36,223 nucleotides of DNA from Methanomassiliicoccales archaeon. Its GTDB lineage: Archaea; Thermoplasmatota; Thermoplasmata; Methanomassiliicoccales; UBA472. This document shows, piece by piece, positions 19,306-26,856 of the stretch (position 1 is its first letter; each line of letters starts with the position of its first letter). The position numbers and the translations under genes are program-made. The notes below the pieces were generated by a model. It was given only the letters and a program-made list of their open reading frames with translations, was not told the DNA's origin and ran no database searches. The DNA is taken from positions 1-36,223 of the forward strand of contig JAJRAN010000034.1 of the NCBI GenBank assembly GCA_028682915.1, given 5' to 3'.

Positions 19306-19418
19306 AGGTGCTCATAACAACATGACCTCAAGCTTACTTAAACAAGATATCGGAGCAGGGGGGGAGAAGTATTCAAGCTTCCTATCACATACCCACGGCT
19401 CAGGAAGGGGTTGGGCCG

Positions 19419-20615
19419 ATGGAGGGCAAGCCTTTGAATGGGGAGCAGAGCGCGCAATCAGCCAGCGCAGGCTCGTCGGGTAGCGCGCCGAGCGGAGCTA
19501 CTCAGCCCGTTCAGACGCCCCGGGCCGTCTGCGTTGCCCTCGCATCCGGCCAGAAGCCAGTCAAGGTGTACGGGGAGGTCCCGTCCGAGTTCAGGGAGAT
19601 AGTGCAATCATGCAACATCGCCTGGATTAACTTCGCCGTGGCGGACCTGGAGAAGGACGGGACGGAGATCGCCGCCAAGCTGGGGTTCTCCGACAGCCTG
19701 GTCTCAGCGCTGCTGAAAGGCTTCTACTCCAACTATGAGGACAGGGAGGTGGAGCTGGGCATCATGGTCCCCGCCGTTCGCATCCACGGCCTCGAGATTC
19801 ATTCCTACAACCTGATCGTCCTGATCCGCAAGAACCTCATCCTCACCATGCACGATGAGGTCGTTACCAGGTTCATTCAATTCTCCCGCTACGCGGACAC
19901 GTTCCTTCGCAAATTACCGGACCATATGCCCGCCGAGGACAAGCTCACCAACATGCTGGTCCGGATCCTGGACGAGAACAACAACCGCAATTTCGAACAG
20001 CTCAGGGAGATCCAGGACCAAGGCGACAAGATGAGCGAGTACCTATCCAACCCGCGTTCCCCCAGAGAAAAGGTCGGTCGCAACATCTACGAGATGAAGC
20101 ACGCCCTGATCGAATACCTCAACTCCATGTGGCGGACCAACGACGTGCTCAACTCCCTGCGGTATGGCGATGCGGACGTGATAACCGACAATCCCAAGGT
20201 CCTCACCAAGGTCGGCCTTCTCATCGAGGACGTCAACCGCCAGATATCCTTGGCGGAGCATATGTCAGACGTGCTCGCCTCCGGTCTGGAGGTCCTCCAA
20301 TCCATCTACAACAACCAGCTGCAGACGCTGAACAACCGGATGACCTTGGCCGTGGCATGGCTCACGATCCTGGGTACGGCGTTGCTGGTCCCCAACACCA
20401 TCGCCACCTTCTTCGGCTCGATACAAGGCCTCGACCCCAAGACCCTCCTATGGTACACTGGAATCACGATCCTTGCCACGGTCAACGCCACCATCCTGGC
20501 GTTTTGGTGGGTGGGCAGGAAGGTCATCATGCCCAGGACAGCGGCGGACACCACGACCTTGGAAAAGGACGAGAGGATTTCGCCGTCAGGAGACAAATAT
20601 CGGATCTTTAAATGA
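19419..20615 (+). CDS. CorA-like divalent cation transporter
   Basis: Long coiled region then two C-terminal TM helices (NNRMTLAVAWLTILGTALLVPNTIATFFGS ... WYTGITILATVNATILAFWW); canonical GMN absent. Confidence 0.78.
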   Translation: MEGKPLNGEQSAQSASAGSSGSAPSGATQPVQTPRAVCVALASGQKPVKVYGEVPSEFREIVQSCNIAWINFAVADLEKDGTEIAAKLGFSDSLVSALLKGFYSNYEDREVELGIMVPAVRIHGLEIHSYNLIVLIRKNLILTMHDEVVTRFIQFSRYADTFLRKLPDHMPAEDKLTNMLVRILDENNNRNFEQLREIQDQGDKMSEYLSNPRSPREKVGRNIYEMKHALIEYLNSMWRTNDVLNSLRYGDADVITDNPKVLTKVGLLIEDVNRQISLAEHMSDVLASGLEVLQSIYNNQLQTLNNRMTLAVAWLTILGTALLVPNTIATFFGSIQGLDPKTLLWYTGITILATVNATILAFWWVGRKVIMPRTAADTTTLEKDERISPSGDKYRIFK

Positions 20616-20674
20616 TTCCTCATAAGCTTTATTAATGGACCCTTGGAATAGCGTAGTATCTGGGCTATCCGCCC

Positions 20675-21127
20675 ATGGGAGGAAATGATTTGACATCTCA
20701 GAAGTTGCTAGAATGGCTGAACAAGGCCATTGCGCGGGAAATGCAGGTCTCCATCCAATATATGTGGCAGCACGTCCAATGGGCCGGGGTCGAGCATTAC
20801 GCCGTCTCCGACGAGTTCAAGAGCGTCGCCGTCACGGAGATGAAGCATGCGGAGAAGATCGCCGAGAGGCTTTGGTATCTCGGTGGGGTCCCCACGACCA
20901 AGCCCACATCCATCCTGGTGGGCGGAGAGCTTTGGGAGATGGTGGACAACAACATCAAGGCCGAGATGGAAGCCATCGAGATGTACAAGCAGATAATATG
21001 CGATGCCGAGAAAGAGGGCGACACCACCACGGCCTTCATCTTCCGCGAGATCCTGGAGGACGAGGAGGAGCACCATGACTTCTTCACCAGCCTTAAGGAA
21101 GGGAAGAAGCCGGTAAAGAGGAAATGA
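20675..21127 (+). CDS. Bacterioferritin/ferritin-like protein
   Basis: AREMQVSIQYMWQH ... EMKHAEKIAERLWYLGG ... EMEAIEMYKQ ... DEEEHHDF; alternative TTG start at 20690 behind GGAGG. Confidence 0.85.
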   Translation: MGGNDLTSQKLLEWLNKAIAREMQVSIQYMWQHVQWAGVEHYAVSDEFKSVAVTEMKHAEKIAERLWYLGGVPTTKPTSILVGGELWEMVDNNIKAEMEAIEMYKQIICDAEKEGDTTTAFIFREILEDEEEHHDFFTSLKEGKKPVKRK

Positions 21128-21245
21128 TCCCATCGCCTAATTTGATTCCCTAATCCTTTCCCGCCCTCTTATTTTTCCTTCTTTGAGGGAGCGGCGGCAC
21201 AGCTGCTAAATATGGCCCTTTTTCATCCTTTCCTCTGGTGCCCTG

Positions 21246-21725
21246 ATGATGATACGCGACGCTGAGGAGCTGCACAAGTTGCTGTCCAAAGCCCTGCAGA
21301 TCGAGTCGGAATATGAGACGTTGGCGGAATGGCAGGGTTACATTTCCTTGGACAGCCCCAAATATCGCGACCTCCTCTTCGAGCTGATCTCCGACTCGGA
21401 GAAACATGCGGCCTGGGTCAAGGAGATGCTAGGCATGGTGACCCTTCCCCCCGGCCATCAAGCATTGGGGCTGCCACCCGCAAAGTTCGACTTCCAGGGC
21501 AGGTCGGAGTTCGACACCCTGATGGAATTGGAGCGATATGAGCAGTTGACGCTCGACCTTTATACCGCCATCAGGGCTGCGTTGACCAGGTCCGACCTCG
21601 AGGGTAAGATCCGTGAAGGAGACCTGCCAAGGATGCTGAGGATGTTGGACGACCTCATCTCCGACGAGGGCCACCATCGAGACGCGGTGCATTCATTCGT
21701 GGGCCAGGTGAAGATGATAAGGTGA
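21246..21725 (+). CDS. Ferritin-like/rubrerythrin superfamily protein
   Basis: Four-helix E/H pattern: ESEYETLAEWQ, ELISDSEKHAAWVKEML, ELERYEQLTLDLY, LISDEGHHRDAVHSF. Confidence 0.6.
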   Translation: MMIRDAEELHKLLSKALQIESEYETLAEWQGYISLDSPKYRDLLFELISDSEKHAAWVKEMLGMVTLPPGHQALGLPPAKFDFQGRSEFDTLMELERYEQLTLDLYTAIRAALTRSDLEGKIREGDLPRMLRMLDDLISDEGHHRDAVHSFVGQVKMIR

Positions 21726-21781
21726 TGTGCCCGCATCTTCTCACCAAAGAGGGCAAAATCATATAGGCAAGATACCTAATC

Positions 21782-23206
21782 GTGGGTCCGTTCAGCGTGA
21801 GCAAAATGTCGAGTTTCGAGGCATTGCAGATCGACCCAAGGATAATGCGGGTGATCGAGAAGATGGGATGGAGCGAGCCGACCCCGGTGGAAGAGGCCAC
21901 CATCCCAGTCATGATGGAAGGCAAGGATGTCATGGCCCAGGCGCAGACAGGCACGGGCAAGACAGCCGCCTTCGGCATACCATTGTTGCAGAAGATCAGC
22001 AAAGGGAGGACGCCTAGCGCCCTGATCCTAGTGCCCACCAGAGAGCTGGGGGTCCAAGTCTCCGAGGAGATCACCCGGCTGGGGGAGTTCATGGACCTTG
22101 TGACAATACCAGTCTATGGCGGCGCATCGATCGAGGTGCAGTTCGATCAGTTGCGTAAAGGGGTCGATATCGTGGTCGGCACCCCTGGGAGGATTATAGA
22201 TCACATCAGGCGAGGCACCTTGGACCTCCGCAACATCAAATTCTTGGTATTGGATGAGGCCGACCGCATGCTGGACATGGGGTTCATTGACGACATTCGA
22301 TACATAATCTCCAAATTGCCCAAGCAGCGCAACACCTATCTCTTCTCGGCCACGTTGCCAGGCGAGATAAGGGACCTCGCCATTGAGCACATGAAGGAAC
22401 CTCAGCAGATCAACATCTCTGAGGAGAAGCTGGTGCTGCCGAGCACCGAGCAAGCCTATATCAACGTCGGCAGGAAGAACAAGATCTGGGCGCTGTGCAG
22501 AATTCTCGACACGGAGAAGCCCAAGGCAATAGTGTTCTGCCAGACGAAGAGGATGGTCGACATACTGGCCAAATCGCTCACCTCTTATGGGTATCCAGTG
22601 GCCGCATTGCATGGGGACCTGACCCAGGCCCGCAGGGAAAAGGTGCTGGACGACTTCCGCTCAGGCAAGATCATGGTGCTTATCGCCACCGACGTCGCGG
22701 CCAGAGGCCTCGACATCGAGGGTGTCACGCACGTCATCAACTATGACATACCTGATAACCCGGAGGTGTACGTTCATCGCATCGGCCGCACCGGGCGGGC
22801 GGGAAAGGAAGGCAAGGCCATCACCTTTGTCACGTCGCAGGAGGAGCACCTTCTCAAGGGCATAAAGGACTTCAGCGGTGCAGGGGTCGCCCATACCGAG
22901 GTCCCGGAAGGAAAGGGGAAGGAGACGGTGCGGAAGGTCTGGGACTTCGATGAGGTATCGGACATATTCGGCATGGTAAAGTTCAGGATCAACCTGGGCC
23001 GCGGGGACAATATGGCGAGCGCGGATCTCTCCAATCTATTGACCAAGAGGGCGCGCATCAGCGATTTTGCCATCGGTCACATCGAGGTCGGAGAGCAGAG
23101 CTCGGTGATAGAGGTGCACAAGGACGTCGCCCTCAAGGTCATCAACGCCGTGAAGGGCGCCGAATTCAGAGGAAAGAGACTGACTTTCGAGCCTGCCAAG
23201 AAGTGA
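21782..23206 (+). CDS. DEAD-box RNA helicase with C-terminal DbpA-like RNA-binding domain
   Basis: AQTGTGKTAAF, PTRELGVQV, DEAD, SAT, HRIGRTGRAGKEG; tail FRINLGRGDNMASADLSNLL...IGHIEVGEQSSVIEV. Confidence 0.93.
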   Translation: MGPFSVSKMSSFEALQIDPRIMRVIEKMGWSEPTPVEEATIPVMMEGKDVMAQAQTGTGKTAAFGIPLLQKISKGRTPSALILVPTRELGVQVSEEITRLGEFMDLVTIPVYGGASIEVQFDQLRKGVDIVVGTPGRIIDHIRRGTLDLRNIKFLVLDEADRMLDMGFIDDIRYIISKLPKQRNTYLFSATLPGEIRDLAIEHMKEPQQINISEEKLVLPSTEQAYINVGRKNKIWALCRILDTEKPKAIVFCQTKRMVDILAKSLTSYGYPVAALHGDLTQARREKVLDDFRSGKIMVLIATDVAARGLDIEGVTHVINYDIPDNPEVYVHRIGRTGRAGKEGKAITFVTSQEEHLLKGIKDFSGAGVAHTEVPEGKGKETVRKVWDFDEVSDIFGMVKFRINLGRGDNMASADLSNLLTKRARISDFAIGHIEVGEQSSVIEVHKDVALKVINAVKGAEFRGKRLTFEPAKK

Positions 23207-23247
23207 AGGATGCGCACTATCGAAAAAGCTCCTCGCTTAATAATGGA

Positions 23248-23580
23248 TCAGCGCCACTTAGAATATCTGTCCAGTAGGGCACAGATGTCGTCCGAGACAG
23301 CCTTCTCGAACTGACCTTTCTCTTGTTCCGTCCGGACATAGATCTTCGCCTCTTGCGTTGACACCCGAGAAGCCTTGGCGATGATGTTGGCCAGCAGCGC
23401 GGAGGAGTAGGTCGGGTCCATCTTGGACTCCGCGAAGACCTCCCTGATGTCGTACTTGAAACCTCCCAGGCGGTTGAGGTTGAGCATTGGAACCCGGACA
23501 TAATCCTTTTGGACGAACTTCTCCTCAAAATTCCTTCTCTTACTGCCTGACCTTCGATTCACATGATTTATTTCGCCCAA
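23248..23580 (-). CDS. Conserved hypothetical protein
   Basis: Coherent 110-aa ORF (FVQKDYVRVPMLNLNRLGGFKYDIREVF...ALLANIIAKASR...) convergent with the helicase; start uncertain. Confidence 0.6.
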   Translation of the reverse strand: MGEINHVNRRSGSKRRNFEEKFVQKDYVRVPMLNLNRLGGFKYDIREVFAESKMDPTYSSALLANIIAKASRVSTQEAKIYVRTEQEKGQFEKAVSDDICALLDRYSKWR

Positions 23581-23784
23581 ATTTATCTGAGGCTCCTAGA
23601 TGCTCACATTAATTCCAATACTTAAGCCTTGGCATGCTATACCAAGCGGAATACAAGCAATTGGAAAATAAAAAAATAATGACTGGGTCGCCCTCGAAGC
23701 TTTTTTATAAAGGTATGTGCCATTTATGTTCACATAGGATACAGGCTAATGCCTGTTAAGCCTTGGGAGATATGAGGGAAAACT

Positions 23785-24336
23785 ATGGCTGAAAAGAAAA
23801 GCAGTTGGATATGGAGGTTGCTGGGCGGCATAATCCTGGTCATCCTGGGTATTGCCATTCTGGTTTACCCGGACGTGACGTTGGCGATTATCGTCTTGAT
23901 CGTCGGGATATTCCTAATCATCACTGGTCTCTTCGAACTGATCTTCGGGTTCTCCGCAGAGGCCAAAGGTGCCAGGTGGATATTCATATTAAAGGGCGTT
24001 ATTGATTTAGTCCTAGGTATCGTGCTCTTAGTCTACCCGGACATCACCCTGACGATATTCGTCTATATAGTCGCAGCATGGGCAATCGTATGGGGCATAT
24101 TCGAGTTGGTCGCCACATTCATGGTCCCAAAGGAACAGAGCCATGCCGTCTATGGCACAGGTGGAAAATGGGTCGGCGTATTGATCGGATTGGTCGCCAT
24201 CGCGTTCGGAGTTGTGATAGCGATCTACCCTGATGCGACCTTGACCATCATCATCTATCTGATCGGGTTCCTGGTCATCGCCGTCGGCGCATTGATGGCC
24301 ATAAACTCGTTCGGGACGAGGCCGTCCAAGAGCTAG
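23785..24336 (+). CDS. DUF308/HdeD family membrane protein
   Basis: Three internal repeats GIAILVYPDVTLAIIV / GIVLLVYPDITLTIFV / GVVIAIYPDATLTIII. Confidence 0.88.
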   Translation: MAEKKSSWIWRLLGGIILVILGIAILVYPDVTLAIIVLIVGIFLIITGLFELIFGFSAEAKGARWIFILKGVIDLVLGIVLLVYPDITLTIFVYIVAAWAIVWGIFELVATFMVPKEQSHAVYGTGGKWVGVLIGLVAIAFGVVIAIYPDATLTIIIYLIGFLVIAVGALMAINSFGTRPSKS

Positions 24337-24341
24337 GAAGA

Positions 24342-24420
24342 ACCGAAAAACACTGGTGGTCGGTATGGCTTGGGATGCTCCCAAGGCGGAATACCATACC
24401 GACCCCCAAAATCTTTCGGT
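24342..24420. other. Intergenic nested stem structure (possible terminator or structured RNA)
   Basis: ACCGAAA(24342-24348)/TTTCGGT(24414-24420); GGTCGGTATGG(24358-24368)/CCATACCGACC(24394-24404); CTTGGGA(24369-24375)-TGC-TCCCAAG(24379-24385). Confidence 0.6.
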
Positions 24421-24531
24421 CCACCGGTAATAAACCCTTAAGAATTTTCAAATCTTTATTCTCTCGATCGTTCTTCGTTAATTGATGTTACTAGAATAGG
24501 TAATGCTTCCTTCGCCTCACGTTCATTATAA

Positions 24532-25512
24532 TCATTCTGAGACAACGTCGACCAATGGCTCTATACGGTCGATAGTCCGTCGCAAGAAATTCGAATCCTC
24601 TATCTTGAGTTCGAAGGCCTTCTCCTTGCAGAATTGGACGCATCGGCCGCAGCCTTTGCACAAGTTCGCGTCGATCGTGGCCTTTCCTTCCTTCATTGCA
24701 ATGGCATGAACATAGCAGACACCCTTCTTGATGCATGCCTGGCAGCCGCGGCATCTCTCACGGTCGATCGTCATTGTGACTCCAGGCATTCGATTGATCG
24801 TGGCGTTAATGCTCGAGTTGAGATCGGGGACCATCTTCCAAAGGCAGCAACATTCGCAGCAGGAGCAGATCGAAAGAAGGTTCTCCTTGGCGCCGGTACC
24901 AAGCCAAACCGCGTCGATCTTGTCCCTGCCTATTAGGTGGACGAGCCCCGCCTCGCGGCATTTTCGCAGATGCTCGATTGCCTCTTCGGCATCGACCAAC
25001 CTGCCCATGCCCTTCGGTATCTTGAGCACACCTCTCCCAAGGAATATGCATCCCAGATCTGATGGGTAGTTGCTGCAGTGGTTCGAGTCCCGGCACATGC
25101 ATTTGTTCATGATGTAGACATACCTGGACTTGCGAACAAAGTGCTCGACCACCTGTGATGGAAGGACGATATTCTCGGGTTGAGCTTCGATATTGACCGC
25201 TATGGTGCTCGACTTCTTAAGGGACTCCTTGACCACCTGCTCCTTCGGAAGGATGATGATGTCATCATCCTCGAAGAAAGCGAATTCCATCGCCTGCCCC
25301 ACCACTGGTATCTTGGTCATCTTGGCCATCATAAACCTGCGATGGAAGCTCTTCTTGATGATACGAGTATAGAGCGGGGTCATCCGTCCCATGCAATTTG
25401 GGACAACCCGTGCGCACTTAATCCTTTTCAATCCCGACAACAGAGGGCTGAGGAAAGAGAGTTGCGATTCAAATAAGAGCCTAAAATCGTCTAAGAACGC
25501 CCTCTGTGTCAA
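24532..25512 (-). CDS. Cys-rich 4Fe-4S ferredoxin-type protein
   Basis: KCMCRDSNHCSNYPSDLGC, SICSCCECCC, CRGCQACIKKGVC, CKGCGRCVQFCKEKAF. Confidence 0.82.
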   Translation of the reverse strand: MTQRAFLDDFRLLFESQLSFLSPLLSGLKRIKCARVVPNCMGRMTPLYTRIIKKSFHRRFMMAKMTKIPVVGQAMEFAFFEDDDIIILPKEQVVKESLKKSSTIAVNIEAQPENIVLPSQVVEHFVRKSRYVYIMNKCMCRDSNHCSNYPSDLGCIFLGRGVLKIPKGMGRLVDAEEAIEHLRKCREAGLVHLIGRDKIDAVWLGTGAKENLLSICSCCECCCLWKMVPDLNSSINATINRMPGVTMTIDRERCRGCQACIKKGVCYVHAIAMKEGKATIDANLCKGCGRCVQFCKEKAFELKIEDSNFLRRTIDRIEPLVDVVSE

Positions 25513-25566
25513 AAATTGAGGTCCTCTAATTTAATCATAATCATATTAGAAAATGATCCATGCCAG

Positions 25567-25645
25567 CAAGTGAACCGAAGTGAAATCACTTGTGATAACC
25601 AGGTAACACCCCTTAAGAGCCTCTTCTGAAAATCAGTGAATCACT
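25567..25645. promoter_or_regulatory. Cluster of AGTGA/TCACT dyads upstream of TasA-like gene
   Basis: CAAGTGA 25567-25573, AAGTGA-AA-TCACTT 25578-25591, AGTGA-A-TCACT 25635-25645. Confidence 0.4.
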
Positions 25646-25671
25646 AAAAAGCATTCAGGAGGTCGACAAAC

Positions 25672-26247
25672 ATGAAGAGGAAAATTGCGATGTTGCTGGT
25701 AAGCGCAACCCTTGCTATCGCCCTATTAGGCGGCGGGGTTTATGCATACTTCAGCGACACAGAGTCCAGCACCGGAAATCAATTCACCGCTGGCTCGTTG
25801 GATCTGGTCTTTGGAGGCTCTGGATCCTCGAGCATGGTTCTTAACAATCTGGCCCCAGGCAACTCTGGAGCTTCGTCATTACAACTAGACAACAATGGTA
25901 ACATTGCCGGTACTCTCACGATGACTGCGAGTAATGTGGTCGACGGCGAAGGAACAAACTGGGAGCCCGAGACCAACACCGCCCCACCCGGCGATCTGAG
26001 CGCCAATGTTGACATCGTTGTCTTTGTTGATGCCAACGGCAACGGAATCTATGATGACGGCGTAGGGAACGATCTGTGGAGTGGGAAACTCAACACCCTG
26101 CCGAGCGTTAACGTCAACTGCGGCTCCCTTGCTGGAGCCGGCTCGACCCACATCGGTATCTACTGGAGCATCGCGACGAGCGTAGGTAACGACATAATGG
26201 GTGACACTACCTCCTTCGATGTAACGTTCACCCTGCAGCAACCGTAG
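25672..26247 (+). CDS. TasA/camelysin (CalY)-like secreted pilin or matrix protein
   Basis: MKRKIAMLLVSATLAIALLGGGVYAYFSDTESSTGNQFTAGSLDL...NNLAPGNSGASSLQLDNNGNIAGTLTM; SipW-type leader and TasA-like N-L-x-PG motif; SD GGAGGT upstream. Confidence 0.85.
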   Translation: MKRKIAMLLVSATLAIALLGGGVYAYFSDTESSTGNQFTAGSLDLVFGGSGSSSMVLNNLAPGNSGASSLQLDNNGNIAGTLTMTASNVVDGEGTNWEPETNTAPPGDLSANVDIVVFVDANGNGIYDDGVGNDLWSGKLNTLPSVNVNCGSLAGAGSTHIGIYWSIATSVGNDIMGDTTSFDVTFTLQQP

Positions 26248-26256
26248 AACCCCCCC

Positions 26257-26286
26257 TAGCAGGTGGATCGCAAGGTCCACCTGCTA
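26257..26286 (+). terminator. Intercistronic hairpin, possible attenuator or mRNA-stabilising element
   Basis: Perfect 11-bp stem TAGCAGGTGGA / TCCACCTGCTA with 8-nt loop TCGCAAGG. Confidence 0.55.
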
Positions 26287-26337
26287 TCAAATTTGTTAAT
26301 ATCTTAGGTCGAGGAACCGAGTACCAGAGGTATCAGT

Positions 26338-26856
26338 ATGAGAAGGAAGAGAATCATAACGAAGCGCATTACCTATACTATCCTAGGGGTGCTGATTGGA
26401 CTTGTGGTCCTTTTAGCGGTCTCCCCTATCGTCGGAGTTCGCTTCGATGCGATTCTCTCTGGGAGCATGTCCCCCTCCTTGGATGTCGGGGACCTTGTCG
26501 TAACCACGTCTGCCTCTCCAGAGGATCTGAGTGTAGGCGACATCATCGTATTCCATTCACCAATCAATGGCAATCTCATTTGCCATCGGATCATCTCAAT
26601 AGGGCAGGAGGATGGATCCCTAGTCTTCCAAACCAAAGGGGATTGCAACGAGGATCCAGACCCTTTCACGCTGAGCTCCGACAGCATCGTTGGTAAGGTG
26701 CAGGCCTGCATCCCATCAATGGGCTACGTCGTGCAATGGCTAAGAGGCCCTTTTGGGATTCTGGCTTTAATCAGCCTCGGAGCTGCGGCGTTGCTCATTC
26801 CTGATAAGCCTGAGGATAACAAGAAGGAAATCACGAAGGAAGATACGAATGGCTGA
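26338..26856 (+). CDS. Signal peptidase I, ER/SipW type (S26B)
   Basis: SGSMSPSLDVGDLVV (Ser), NGNLICHRIISI (His instead of Lys), TKGDCNEDPDP; N- and C-terminal TM segments. Confidence 0.9.
   Translation: MRRKRIITKRITYTILGVLIGLVVLLAVSPIVGVRFDAILSGSMSPSLDVGDLVVTTSASPEDLSVGDIIVFHSPINGNLICHRIISIGQEDGSLVFQTKGDCNEDPDPFTLSSDSIVGKVQACIPSMGYVVQWLRGPFGILALISLGAAALLIPDKPEDNKKEITKEDTNG

Noticed and set aside
25567-25645. Short repeated GTGA units considered as a CRISPR-like array
   Set aside because: Units are 5-7 nt with irregular spacing; no repeat-spacer organisation and no cas genes.
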